Shown here piece after piece: positions 34,326-46,435 of a stretch of DNA of 64,000 bases. The stretch comes from Channallabes apus. Its lineage: Eukaryota; Chordata; Actinopteri; Siluriformes; Clariidae. Each line of letters starts with the position of its first letter. The first letter of the stretch is position 1. The notes under the pieces were generated by a model that saw only the letters and a program-made list of their open reading frames with translations, had not been told where the DNA came from and did not search any database. The stretch lies in assembly GCA_030522415.1 (NCBI GenBank), contig CM060107.1, positions 24,246,571-24,310,570 of the forward strand. The letters run 5' to 3'. The position numbers were made by a program, and so were the translations under genes.

Positions 34326-35299
34326 AAATTGCGTAAAACCCAACGAAATATAAGCAGTAAAAAAAAAAAATCAGTAAAAATACATTAGTATAACAGGCGC
34401 TAACCCTCTGGAACTTTTTTTTACTATTGTTTCCAAGTGTTTATGGGGATTTAATGTGTCTCTGCTGCCGCATCCATTCACAGTTGTGATAAGTGATTAA
34501 TGCCCCATCAGATCTTTTGACGGGGGAGCATTATGCACGATTAAATGACTAAAGAAATACTGATCCATATGGGCAGATATTTATTCCAGGTTGCATGCGG
34601 CATTAATTGCTTTTCTTATGCCACTTGTAGACTATCAGTGAAAAAATCAGCGAAAACGTCATCAAAAATATAACGAAAACAAACCCAAGCAGACGTTACA
34701 TTTTGAGCTTTACTTTGCAGCAAAATATTATCTGTCAGTATATTAAATGGAACGGGGTAAAATACACAGTAATGTAAAATACTGTACATAGCCTGCGTTT
34801 TTATTCCGTACCTACAATGATCGGTATACACAAATTACAGCCGTTACCGTGTCTTTAAGGATCATTTCAGGATGTCTTAAAAAATATTTCACTAACTAAT
34901 TTTATTAATTCATTATTAAATAATAAATAGCATAATCATCATGGGTTGTGTATTGAGTGATTTAACAAATCTGTTTTATTAAGCGGTTTGTTGTTGTTGT
35001 TTTTTCATCTATTTATGAAACTATGTTGACAATGCAAGAACTGTCTGTATATTAAAGATACGGTATTGGGCTTCCTGGACACTGCAGTTAACTGTGCCAG
35101 TCAATGCTCCATCTGGCGGAATTATACGGCATTGCAACCATCTTTTTAGAAAGCGCATGGGGGCGTTTATGGGGCGGGGCATCGTTAACTGTGTCATCGC
35201 GGGGGATCACATTCCATGCACTTAGCCTGCATTAACCCTTCATGGACCTGCCACGGAGCCGTCATGCTCCAGGCGGCTGTTTGACGTGGCTCCCACTGT

Positions 35300-35617
35300 A
35301 AATCCCATTTCTTTTAGGCGATTTCTTACTGTCCATTCACAGACATTGACTCCACTTTCTGCCCATTTGTTCCTCATTTGTTTTGTTGTGCATTTTCTGT
35401 TTTCAAGTCATATTGCTTTAAGTTTTCTGTCTTGGGGCTTTGATGTCTTTCTTGGTCTACCAGTACGCTTCCCTTTTACAACCTTTCCATTTGATTTGTA
35501 CTTGGTCCAGATTTTAGACACAGCTGACTGGGAACAACCAACATCTTTTGCAACATTCCATGAAGATTTACCTTCTTCAAGAAGTTTGATAATTCTCTCC
35601 TTTGTTTCACCTGACAT
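35300..35617 (-). pseudogene. Tc1-B transposase, N-terminal DNA-binding part
   Basis: MSGETKERIIKLLEEGKSS starts a helix-turn-helix protein with VGCSQSAVSKIWTKYK and a GRPRKTS hook. After KLKAI there is an in-frame TGA, then the sequence can be followed to the E1 insertion point at 35,299. It pairs with 29,941-30,458 as one split gene. Confidence 0.8.
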
Positions 35618-36060
35618 CTCTCGTGTTGGAGCTATGAGTTATGTCAATCATCTTGGTTCAACACATCCCTAATGTGTGCAAGCACTCTTTTTTAACTGTA
35701 GACTAATTAGCAGTTGTAGAAATGCAAAGTGCATGGTGATTCCATATTTTTTTCCTCAGATTTGTGTGATTCCATATTTTTTTCCTCTGTTTGAGTTATT
35801 AAAACAGTTGTCGTTGACTATAGTTATCTTTCTTTGTTTTTTTTTTTAAAGTGTTTTATACAGCCAGAAGTTTGGATTGTTGAGTGAAAATAGTTTTGTG
35901 GCATGTATGTGCTTGTTTTTTTTTCTACACAATTAAACATTTGAATGAACATCTTTTGAGAGGGTGATTCCAGAATTTTTGCCAGGGGTTGTACATGTAT
36001 ATTTTGTTATGAATATTTGATTGTGATGTCCTCATATATTTGACAGATTTTGTGGGGGTG

Positions 36061-36734
36061 CAATCAGTGGCAGGGAGGCATTTTAGCGCATAACACCGGT
36101 ACGCAGCGTTCCTGAAATATTTAGCTCCAGCAGGCTGTAACAGGAGAAGATCTAAAAATATTTTTATTTGTAAAAACTTCTTTGTCCACTCCAGAGCAAG
36201 AAAATATGCGATTTGTCATTTTTGTGTGTTTATTTCTTGATAAACAAATGAGATAATCTCGGTTCACCTCCAGTGCTCAAATATCCCCCTCTTGGTCGGC
36301 GAGTGCGAGTGACGTCACTCCCGATACAATCCCGCCCCACAGTATATACCCGCCCCTGACGCTGATTGACAGGTTTCTGTGTAACGTGTTGGAAATGCAA
36401 TTGCAAATGGATTAGCGATTGCGTTTGAATTTTGGCCGGCTTTACGCGCGGCGCAGAGAAAGTGAAAAAGCAAACGTGGTAATTGATTTTGATATTTAAA
36501 TATGACAGGTTCATGACGTGTAAGACCTGGGAAATACAAATGCAAATGGACTTTTCTTTTTCATTTGAAATTTGGCAGTCAGTGTGCGCTCGCAAAGGCG
36601 AATCAGCAAACGGTAATGCAAAGTTTGCAATTGCATTTGAATTATGGCACACTTTGTGCGTCCACATATGGGAAACGCAATTGCAAATGCAATTTGCAAT
36701 TGCATTTGAATATTGTCCGCGATATCGTTCCATA
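36061..36734 (-). repeat. Right inverted arm of the fold-back element
   Basis: Reverse complement of 24,467-25,140, including the ATTTGCAAT-rich half and the CTGCCAC inner edge. Confidence 0.9.
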
Positions 36735-37063
36735 CTCCTATTTAAGTGATTTCTTGATTGAAACAGGTGTGGCAGTAATCAGGCCTGCGGGTGACTACAG
36801 AAATTGAACTCAGGTGTGATAAACCACAGTTAAGTTATTTTTTAACAAGGGGGGCAATCACTTTTTCACACAGGGCCATGTAGATTTGGAGTTTTTTTTC
36901 TCCCTTAATAACGTAAACCTTCATTTAAAACTGCATTTTGTGTTCAATTATTTTATCTTTGACTAATAGTTAACGGTTTTTGATGAGCAGAAACATTTAA
37001 GTGTGACAAACATGCAAAAGAATAAGAAATCAGGAAGGGGGCAAATAGTTTTTCACACCACTG
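36735..37063 (-). mobile_element. Tc1-A, 5' end with TIR
   Basis: Continues Tc1-A from the CTCCTA duplication through AAGTGATTTCTTGATTGAAAC and the leader to the tip CACCACTG, flanked by TA. Its outer flank (37,066-37,200) is an inverted copy of 22,790-22,905. Confidence 0.85.
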
Positions 37064-37489
37064 TATTTATTCTTCATTTTCTTCTCTCCTTCTATGATGA
37101 TACTTCGCTAACTACGCTTTCTCCATTCATTATTATTATTAGTAGTAGTAGTAGTAGTGGTACTAGTAGTGCTCCAAATTTATTATTATTGTTATTATTG
37201 CAAAAAGCCTAAAACAATATTGTTTTATTATGTTTATGTGCTTTAAATATACACTAAACAATAAACACTGGGTTTTTTATGTTGGGTCAAAATTCTGTGT
37301 CATTTCGGGTACTTTAATTACACTGTTGGGTTGCTTTTGCTATGAATACTAAAAGTGCTGAATGATTAAACTCAATGCAAGAAACGGTGTTATGCAGTAA
37401 ACTCATGCGTGAACACGATGCTTTAAGAATTTAATTAAACATGAATATATACAAGTGCCTTTTTAATTCAATTCCAACATTTTAATGGT

Positions 37490-37640
37490 CAGTGATTGGT
37501 GATCTAATGTGCTACCTCGGCTCACATATGCACCCTCACCACCTTACCGAGGTGCCTTCTGGGAAACTCCTGTCTGCAAACAAAAACTACAAAAAACAAA
37601 ACAGTGACCTCTAGTGGTGGTCCCTTACAGTACCACACCT
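37490..37640. repeat. LTR-like fragment, copy at 43,040-43,212
   Basis: ATGTGCTACCTCGGCTCA, GCCTTCTGGGAAAC, CAAAACAGTGACCTCTAG and TGGTGGTCCCTTACAG are shared in order. Family unknown. Confidence 0.55.
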
Positions 37641-37978
37641 TTAAACCGCTCCTCCGGAGCGCTAATGGTGGTCCCTGGCAACCTTCCCATTGTCCAGTGT
37701 CCTTTCACCCGACTTGCGACACCGAAGAGCTGGCTCCTTCTGTAGACTGGGCGGCTGAGGCAGCACCGGATCGATGTTGTAGGCCGGGCGGCAGAGGCAG
37801 CGCTGTTTCTCTCTCGCATGTTAATCAGCCTATACAGTGCCAGGTCATCCTCCAAGCCAGGTAGCCGATGCAGTACTGAGTTCTCCTCAGCCGTGTAGCG
37901 GTGGACGCTCAACGTTGAAGCCGGGTGGTGGACGCAATGCTGGATCCTTCTTGTAGACCAGTCAGCTGGATGAGGATT

Positions 37979-38112
37979 GGGCCTCCACTTGAGGCTCCCG
38001 GATGAGGTTTGGGCCTCCACTTGAGACTCCCGGACGAGGTTTGGGCCTCCACTTGAGGCTTCCGGACGAGGTTTGGGCCTCCACTTGAGGCTCCCGGACG
38101 AGGTTTGGGCCT
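37979..38112. repeat. 32-bp minisatellite, ~4 copies
   Basis: GGGCCTCCACTTGAGGCTCC plus CGGACGAGGTTT recurs every 32 bp with few changes. The open frames across it arise from the repeat. Confidence 0.9.
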
Positions 38113-38587
38113 TCACGATTCTGCCGGGGGGCGAGCGGATTATCCACTGTCAGCTCGCCCCAGTGTTAAAGTCCCAGCCCCCTCTGCTATGCCTTGGTAA
38201 GGTTGAGCATTCTGTCACGTTCGGGGTGTTAATGGCTGATATTATTGCCGTGGGCGCAAAGAGCAGGCAAACACGCAGAGGGGTATTGTAACCAAAGAGA
38301 GTCTTATAATAATATCAATAATAAAATATAAATAATAAAGAAACAAAAACAAATGAACAAACAATCTACAGGCTTTACACACAAGATAAGCGCTATGGCA
38401 AAACACAGGCTTACGGACATATACTGACTCTAATACCTGTTACACTAAACATAAGCGCCATGGCAAAACACAGGCTTGAGGACATATACAAACAAACTAA
38501 GCAGAGAGCTGAAACGGGACAAGACAAGACTAGAAACACGGAGGGACTATAGACAGGACTAGAGACACAGCTAAAGACAAGACGCCA

Positions 38588-38755
38588 GAGACACAGGGAG
38601 ACTAGGGAGGCCCGAGACACAGGGAGACTAGGGAAACCAAAGACACAGGGAGACTAAAGAGACCAGAGACATATGGAGACCAGAGACACGGGGAGACTAG
38701 GGAAACCAGAGACACGGGGAGACTAGGGAGACCAGAGACATAGGGAGACTATGTC
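38588..38755. repeat. 26-bp minisatellite, ~6 copies
   Basis: GAGACACAGGGAGACTAGGG recurs with a 26-bp period (38,588, 38,614, 38,640 and onward). Confidence 0.85.
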
Positions 38756-39194
38756 TAGAGACATGGCAATTAGGTAGGCATGGCAGTTAGCTATACATGA
38801 TAATTAGTTAAACATGCACCTAGCCAAACATACACTTAGCTAAACTTACCAACTAGCTACAGTGGGTGCACAAGCAGTATGTGACTTCTACTGTCGCCGG
38901 TGTATGGCGTCAGCATTTCGGTTTGTGTGTTTGCTGGCTTTTATCACTGAGTGGCGCTATATAACTATAGACTGACGCCTCAGACATCAGTTCGTTCTCT
39001 CCAGGCTTAATGAGGCACAGGTCGTCCACAGCTGCACGTCGTTGCAGATAAAATAAAGTGAAACATTGTAATTAAACGAATTCATAATCACAGTAGTAAC
39101 ATTACAGTACAAATTTAAAATTAAAATTAAATTAAATTTTTTTAGGATCGAATTTAAGCAACGTAAATGTTAACACACTGAACCTTTTTATTAT

Positions 39195-39885
39195 GTGTAA
39201 TTAGAAAAGCTACGTGTAGGGTCTTGTGTCATCTTATATTTTATGTTCTTAAAATTTGTAGCTTTTATAAGACTCTACTTTTATTCAGGTGAACTCACAA
39301 TGATGAAAAAACTTCTTGATTTTGTTAAATAAATAAAGTAAACGGGGTTCTGTATTGATTTTGGTGAACTTGAGCGCGTCAGAAAATGAACCCAAACTCC
39401 GTGTATACTTGCCTCACAGACGTGAAAAATATATACTTGTAGAAAGAGAAATATCTGCTTTAATATAAACTAATGAAAAAAAATTATTAGATTATGTAAT
39501 TCGTATGAGAAGTGAATTATAGGCGCGCTCACTGCTGCGGAGACGACGAGATGACATGATCACCTTCAGCACAGCCGAAACCAAAGGAATCACTAATTTA
39601 TCAATGAATTATTAAAATGTTCAGAGTGAGTTTCCTGGCTGTTTTAACAAATATTTGAAGTAGATAACAGTAGCCCACATTTATAAAAGCATTTTTATTT
39701 ATATTAAACTATAAAAAAAATAATCCTGCATTTATTTTTAGGTGTGCCCGCTGCCACAGTTCTTCAGTAACAAACCTGTAAAACAGGTACATCTGTATGA
39801 ATAAATTGTTTAAATGTGATCAGTGATTTATGTAAAGTTTAGATGTACTGTAAGTAAATGCTCCTTGCTGCGCTGTTTGGGGGGA
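39195..39885. repeat. Direct duplication inside E4, first copy
   Basis: Nearly the whole stretch recurs at 41,040-41,690 (for example GTGTAGGGTCTTGTGTCATC, GACGAGATGACATGATCACC, GGTGTGCCCGCTGCCACAG), with small indels only. Confidence 0.9.
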
Positions 39886-41039
39886 GGGACGCGCTAATGA
39901 CGATTTGGTCTGCTGTGTGAAGGCTCGCCCGTGAGAGGTAGAGTTAGTATATCATAACTGAAATACAGCGGCTCACATCGGCGTGCGTTTCTCCCAGCGC
40001 CGCATAGACAGCGCTTATTTAACACCTATAATATGTGTTTGCTGTATTTCTGGGAAAAGAGAAATCTAATCTCTCATATCAGCGCGCGTGTTCATCTGAC
40101 TTTAGATCAATACTCGGCAAAGTTAAAGAGCGCACATGCGCGCTGCGGGATCACCCAAACATTTTACATTCACTAAAAGGTTTATTCACAACCACGTTTC
40201 AGCCATTCACACACATGCATTGTGCTGTTGTTTGTACACACTTTCAGTTTTCCCCTTCTACTCTCCTCTTTCATCAAAAATGCTCCCGATATGAGCCGAC
40301 GCGAGCAGATTTGTTTCAGTCAGAATATTTAGCAATCATAAAGAGAGGCGACATATACTTGCTGATTAAACACTGCATTTTTAAAATGAAAGCGCGCGAT
40401 GTGAGCAGCTTTAATAATTGATAATTAAATCATTATTAACTTGTGGACATAAACAGCAAAAAGAATAATATTATTTTGATTATTATTATCATGTTCTTTT
40501 GCTGTTTGAGCGTCTGTGGATTCCAAAATTTACATTTTTACCGTTTTTTAATCACTGGAATGGAAGAGATAGAAAGTTTCCTTATCATAACGTGCCTTGT
40601 ATTGTTTTTAATCGCTCGATACACGACCCATCATTTTTTATGCTATTTTACAAAGGGTAAATACACATGGAATAATTTTATTTGATTTGTTTATTTATAA
40701 ATAAAATCTAAAATTTAAACATTGTAGAGTAATTAAAAACAGTGTAGAATGATTAAGAACACTACATGTTATGGTAAGAAAAATCTCATTCCAGGGATTA
40801 CAAACTGTAACAATGTCAATTTTAGAATTCAGAAGATTTAAAATTTACACAAATTTAAGAAGAGGCCTGAAGCAAGATCCAAGATCCTCCCCAGTTTGCT
40901 GAAACCATGAACAGTGGTGAGTTTCTCCGAGTGTATACTGTAGCTGAGAACAGCTATTCACACTTGGGGAGGTGTATTATTTGCATGTGTCTGCGTCTGA
41001 CATTGCAAAGCACACACAGTAAAACTGCAAGAACAACCA

Positions 41040-41690
41040 CCCAATAATTAGAAAAGCTTCACGTGTAGGGTCTTGTGTCATCTTATATTTTGTGTTCTTT
41101 AAATTTGTAGTAGATTTATTAAATGAAATAAATTACACTAAACGGGGCTCTGTATTGTTTTTGGTGAACTTGAGCACGTCAGAAAATGAACCGATACTCC
41201 GTGTATACTCACCTCACAGACGTGAAAAATATATACTTATAGAAAGCGAAATATCTGCTTTTACATAAACTAATGAAAAAAATTATTAGATTATGTAATT
41301 GAGATTATGTATGAGAAGTGAATTATAGGCGCGCTCACTGCTGTGGAGACGACGAGATGACATGATCACCTTCAGCACAGCCGAAACCAAAGGAATCACT
41401 AATTTATCAATGAATTATTAAAATGGTCAGAGTGAGTTTCCTGGCTGTTTTAACAAATATTTGAAGTAGATAACAGTAGCCCACATTTATAAAAGCATTT
41501 TTATTTATATAAAACTATAAAAAAAATTATCCTGCATTTATTTTTAGGTGTGCCCGCTGCCACAGTTCTTCAGTAACAAACCTGTAAAAGAGATACATCT
41601 GTATGAATAAATTGTTTAAATGTAAATGCTCCTTGCTGCGCTGTTTGGGGGAGGGACGCACTAATGACGATTTGGTCTGCTTTGTGTTGC
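41040..41690. repeat. Direct duplication inside E4, second copy
   Basis: Partner of 39,195-39,885. The single-copy part between them contains the inverted module matching 14,740-14,830. Confidence 0.9.
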
Positions 41691-41729
41691 CACACTTGGA
41701 TGCTCAGTAGTGTGCAATGCAGCAAGTGC

Positions 41730-42295
41730 AAGCCAAATGCGAACAAATAACGAAATAAGAGAGCTTGATTATACTGCATAAACATCATTCAGTACAACTG
41801 AATCGCAGAAAAAATCTACGGTTAACGAATTAAGATGGTTATACAGCAAAAATATTATTTAGTACAACGGAATCTCTGGATCCTTTATGAGACGGCATAA
41901 ATATTTAATACAACAAATTAAATATTTTGGTTTATATTCTGGTTTATATTATATGGTTAATGTATTTTGGTTTATATTGCAAACGAATAACGAATCAAGA
42001 ACCTGTGATTATATTGCATAAATATTATTTTGTACAGACAAATGTCTGAAAAAAACTGATTTTTTTTACCACAAATCTCTCAAAAATCGTAAGATGTATT
42101 TTGGTTTATACTGCAAATGATAAACGAATCCAGAGCCTGTAATTATATTGCATAAATAATATTTTGCACAAATAAATCTCTGAAAATAACAATGATATTT
42201 TATTCACAAATGTAAGACAATATATTTTGGTTCAGTGCCAGACGAAGTGCGAGCAAATAATGTAATGAGAGGCCCCGATTATACTGCATACATCT
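41730..42295. repeat. Degenerate ~135-bp tandem repeat in E4
   Basis: The block AAAYRAATAACGAA...GATTATAYTGCATAAA...TACAA...TCTCTGAAAA recurs from about 41,735, 41,985, 42,115 and 42,250. TATTTTGGTTTATA words lie between the middle units. Confidence 0.7.
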
Positions 42296-43204
42296 TTTTT
42301 ATTGATTTATTTTTTTATTATCTATTCTGGAAGTTTGCTCTATTTGTTTTAGTTATTTCTATATTTAAATCTTGATGTCTTAAACTCTAACAACTGTAAG
42401 TATTGTCGAAATAAAATTTTTTAAAAAGCCCTAGTGCTGTTGTTTGTGCTGTTTTCTTTGATAATAACACTAAACAGATAAAAACAGAGAGTCTGTCTAA
42501 ACAAAATAAAACCAATGTTTTCTAACTCATATTTTTTTATATTTATAGTTTTTCATGTTTGTTGGACACAGTACTTGGATGTGTAAATTATCATAATTGT
42601 AGTATTTCTTCGCTACAACATATTGTTATGACTTTATTATGACTTAAGCTCTAAATATATTTAAAAACCGAGACGACGGAAAATGTCAATTTGCGCCACC
42701 TGGCGGTCATTTCACGAATTATTTTGAAATGCTACTGGTTTATTTTGGCCGCTGCCGCGTTTCCACGGCGGTGAGCGCGACGGTAATGAGCAGTCTGGTT
42801 GTCCACCTACTGTAAACACAAGGGGAAATAACAGGAGGACACAGCCATTACTTACAACAATACTTACACATGTGTTCTATATGTGTGTGCACATAAACAC
42901 ATACCACACTGGACTTTAGACATAGCCAACACTAGAGCCTTTTGTTCTAAACATAACAAAACTTAAAATACAAATTGAACTGAACTAAACTAAACTAACC
43001 TAAACTAAACAAAATGCCCACATAGTGACAGTAATCTTTAAACAATGCTCGACCCAGTTTCCCAGACTAAACAGCTATTTATACATGATCTAATATGCTA
43101 CCTCGGCTCAGGTGTGCGCCCGCATCATCAGACCATCATCAGAGTTGCCTTCTGGGAAACAAAAACTACAAAAAACAAAACAGTGACCTCTAGTGGTGGT
43201 CCCT

Positions 43205-45304
43205 TACAGATACTTCATTTACAAGACATAAGATGATCAGGGGTGTGAATGCGCATCTCCGCTTTGCTCTTCGGCGTGTGTGCTTGTGTTTTAGGTTCCT
43301 AGTGGTGCATTCTTAAATTCAGTCTGTCTGAATCTTCATAAACGCCAAGTTGGTAAAATCATGTTTGAGAAAACGACAACAACAATTAAACACTTGATCA
43401 TTTGCTTCTGTGTTATTTTGTGCTTAAGTGACCCATATTTATTTTTTTCTTAGTTTAAAAATGCTTTGGGTTTTAAGAACTTCATTAAAAGACAAACTTA
43501 GGAGGAGTGGAATGTGAGAAATTTTAAGTGAGAAATCTCAATGGAGAATTTACTGACTCCACCCACTAATGACTGTTAAATGGTGCTAAGATGGGTTTTC
43601 TCGATCTGGCTGTGCTCAAATGTTTGTGTTAAAGCTGGCGCAGGCAAACCTGACAAATGCAGGAGAACACACACACCTGTGGCATTTAACCGTGAGTGCA
43701 TCAACGTTGTTTTGTAAATAGCTGATTAAACCTATGAACACAGCTGTTCAAAGAAATACTAAACAGACACATGGTCTATTTTGTCCGCAAGTGAAATACA
43801 TCAATACGTTAATATTTTACACCATGATAACATGAGTGCAGAAGGATCTGAAGAGACTTGTTTCTATTACATCATGACTTTGAGACATTCACAGTATATT
43901 CGAACCATAGACAGTGTTTATTTTGCTGAACATTACAAAACAGCCATGTCCAATGAAACAGTGCATCTTTAATAAGCCATATTGGTTTCGATTCAGAAGT
44001 AAAATTAACGAAAGACTGAGGAGCCCCCGTAAACTTGACCCTGACAATAATAGCTGATTCTTTATATATATATATTTTATTTATTTATTTGTTTATTTTT
44101 TTTGTATATATTTTTAAAAGTTCAAATGAATGTTTCAGAGTATATAATTTGTTGTGCTATCTGATTTTGTGATTGAGACCCATGGGTTATATTGAAATAA
44201 TTTTCATTAGTAGTAGTAAGCCAGGCTTTAGTAACCTTGGACAAATCACAATATAAGCCCTCTCTCGCGCACATGCTCTCTCTCTCTCTCTCTCGCGCGC
44301 ACACACACACACACACACATAAATAGCACACAAATAGCACATGAAAGCATGTAAAAAATATAAGAGGTAAAAATACAGTAGTATCCTGTACAGTAGATGA
44401 TTCCTGTCCTGCGGTAACAGGCGCTAACCCTCTGGAACTGTTTAGTTCTGTTAGTTTTGTTTTCAAGTGTGAATGTTTATGGGGATTTAATCTGTCTCTG
44501 CGGCCGCATCTATTCACAGTTGTGATAAGTGATTAATGCCCCATCAGATCTTTGATGCTGGTTAAATGACTAAAGAAATACTGATCTGTATGGACAGATA
44601 TTTGTTCCAAATATTATGCGCCATTAATCGATTTGTTTGCCAATTTTTGACTATCAGCATAAAAAACATCAGCGAAAACATAAAAAAATATAACAAAAAC
44701 AAACCAATGCAGAAGTAAAAATTTAAGCTTTACTTTGCAGCAAAATATTATCTACCAGTGTATAGATAAAATACACTATAATGTAAAATACTGTACATAG
44801 CCTGCTTTTGTATTCCGTACAGTACCTACAACGATCGGTATAGATATATTACAGATGTTACCATGTCTTTAAGGATTATTAAGGATGTCTTGAAAAATAT
44901 TGCAATAAGTATTTTTTATTAATTAATTAATTTATTTAAAATAGCATAAGGATGGATTCATGGCTTCATGGATTTAAAAAAAAAATCAGTTTTATTAAAT
45001 TTTTTACCACATCACCTATTTATGTAACTATGTTGACAATGGAAGAACTGCTTATATATTGAAGATAGTGTATACGGCTGTCTGGACACACAGTTAACTG
45101 AAGCAGTCAATGCTCCACCTGGCGGGATGATACAGCATTACAACCATCTTTTTAGAAAGCGCATGGGGGCGTTCATAGGGTGGGGCATCGTTAACTGCGT
45201 CATCGCGGGGGATCACATTCTGTGCACGGATCGAGCATGGACTTGTCATGGTTCTGCCATGGACCCGTCATGCTCCAGGAGGTTGTTTGAGGTGGCTCCC
45301 ACTG
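43205..45304. mobile_element. E2: right part of an E1 relative
   Basis: Similarity to E1 (32,790-35,298) ends at the tip GGTGGCTCCCACTG followed by TA at 45,305. No left tip was found; a fragment of another repeat (43,040-43,212) adjoins instead. Confidence 0.7.
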
Positions 45305-45710
45305 TAATTGACTCTCCCCCTGATTCCGTTACCCCCTGTAGTTCTGTCCGTTTTGACAAAGGGGAGGTCAACACCTGAAAAAGGTCAGATTTTTCCTCAG
45401 ATATTATTTTTTTTTTCCACCAGTACATATTTTTATATGTGATAATACATATGTGGTATTTAACTTTGGCCTGCTTCTGTAGTTTTAGAGAGTCCTAGTG
45501 TTTTAGACTGAAGTTAGCTAGCTAACGAATTTAGCCGTGTGTCACATGTTGGTCCACTGCATATATTTCCATTATTTGGCGAAAATAATATAAGTAGATA
45601 AGTATATATAGTAATAGTTATTATATTATCTTAACTTATATGTGTGGTTTGAACAAAACAACATTGTAATAAGATGCTTGATAAAAGGGCTGGGTGGTAC
45701 ATCAGAAATT

Positions 45711-45754
<44 letters not shown>

Positions 45755-46140
45755 TCACACACACACACCTAAATCCCGCTAAAAAATAAACTGAATTTCT
45801 GCAGTATTAACTTTAAATTGATCTTTTTGTCTACCTAAATGAAGATCTGGACAGTCTCTTCAAAGAATATCTGCTAATGCTAATAATTACTACAGAAGTA
45901 ATGGTATCGTTTGGCTCTTCAGAATATCACAATATCCATTTAGCCTTCAAAAATCATAAGTTAAAGATGCTGTGAGATGGTATTAGATCACAGGTATACT
46001 TAGGAAAGTCTTTTCAAGTTTGTGAGAAATCAGTGTGGACCAAAAGTTAATGACCAAATACTAAACAACATTTACAGGGAAAAATGCAAACAGGCTCTTT
46101 GGAATTCTGTATTAATCTTGTAATGTCATTTTTGCTTTTT
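45305..46140. other. Unassigned region with (TC)n tract
   Basis: A (TC)n microsatellite lies at 45,713-45,751. No coding or repeat family was recognised in the remainder, although the next feature is exon-like. Confidence 0.5.
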
Positions 46141-46156
46141 TTGTGTGTAACAATAG

Positions 46157-46435
46157 GATGCAGATGGCCATGCTGCAGAGAGGGATCTTGAACATGTTGT
46201 ATTTGGCATCTACAGCATCAATGTTGAAGGAGGTGATGCCACTACCCCTCCAAAGTGCTTCACGAATTGGGAGACATCGCTACTGCATGTGTGCTCTTAA
46301 TGGGTGTAATATATGCAATAAACTTCAGGAACTGAAAATATTCTTTGAGGAACTGCAGAAGATCTTCCTCCAGCTGGGTGCTACCATACTTTCACCAGTA
46401 AGGTACAGATGCTTAAAAACAAACTTTATGAGTAA
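46157..46435 (+). pseudogene. Terminal exon remnant, probable SAMD3-like multicopy family
   Basis: An AATAG acceptor is followed by DADGHAAERDLEHVVFGIYS in frame 1. After a frameshift the sense continues as FEELQKIFLQLG...LSP, and after a one-base change near 46,403 as VQMLKNKLYE and a stop. The C-terminal pattern FQK..LELDG..LSPKVQ.LK.KL also ends the exon at 57,733-57,972, so both belong to one family. Naming it SAMD3-like is from memory of teleost multicopy proteins. At least two frameshifts make it a pseudogene. Confidence 0.5.

Larger units (their letters stand above)
33480..34730. repeat. Tandem duplication inside E1 (~0.62-kb period)
   Basis: TCTGTCTCTGCTGCCGCATC-like, CACAGTTGTGATAAGT, GATGCCCCATCAGATCTTT and AAAATATAACGAAAACAAAC occur in the same order at 33,690-34,080 and at 34,325-34,690. 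The E1 relative has one copy (44,340-44,710). Confidence 0.85.
30461..35298. mobile_element. E1: 4.8-kb TA-flanked CAGTGGGAGCCACG element
   Basis: Tips CAGTGGGAGCCACG at 30,461 and its reverse complement CGTGGCTCCCACTG at 35,298 are flanked by TA. The two halves of the Tc1-B transposase meet exactly across it. The right ~2 kb matches 43,205-45,304, whose tip is GGTGGCTCCCACTG. No transposase is encoded. Internally it holds an exon/promoter-like stretch, a (TA)n tract, a tandem ~0.6-kb duplication and a tRNA-Ile/LINE chimera. Confidence 0.85.
25293..35991 (-). mobile_element. Tc1-B transposon nested in the fold-back loop
   Basis: Tips CAACCCCT at 25,293 and (reverse complement) CAACCCCTGGCAAAAATTC at 35,991 are each flanked by TA. 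After removing the L2 (25,615-29,882 plus its 7-bp TSD) and E1 (30,461-35,298 plus TA), about 1.58 kb remains, the usual Tc1 size. The GGAAAAAAATATGGAATCAC motif occurs inside both ends. Confidence 0.85.
24467..36734. mobile_element. Fold-back element with 674-bp inverted arms, 6-bp TSD
   Basis: Tips are TATGGAACGATATCGCGG on both strands, flanked by CTCCTA at 24,461-24,466 and 36,735-36,740. The empty site GTAGCTCCTATTTAAG is readable in the Tc1 copy near 23,920. Arms are 24,467-25,140 and 36,061-36,734. I count about a dozen differences between them by eye. Without the nested insertions the element would be about 1.6 kb. No transposase is seen. Superfamily is unknown; a 6-bp duplication fits few classes. 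Confidence 0.85.
38860..42812. mobile_element. E4: 3.95-kb TA-flanked element
   Basis: Left tip CAGTGGGTGCACAAGCAG and right tip (reverse complement) CAGTAGGTGGACAACCAG are each flanked by TA. The left 350 bp matches E3 (ACTGAGTGGCGCTATATAAC, AGACTGACGCCTCA). The right 150 bp matches E5 and the E3 right end (TGCGCCACCTGGCGGTCATT, TTTATTTTGGCCGCTG). No transposase-like frame. Confidence 0.75.

Noticed and set aside
37625..38116. 163-codon frame with repeated SSGSLKWRP peptides
   Set aside because: Product of reading through the 32-bp minisatellite; the period is not a multiple of three.
37979..38755. Possible CRISPR-like array
   Set aside because: Units of 32 and 26 bp are contiguous with no unique spacers, and the DNA is eukaryotic.
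42300..42432. Possible L1 3' end
   Set aside because: Only an AATAAA-like tail and A-run; no coding remnant to support it.
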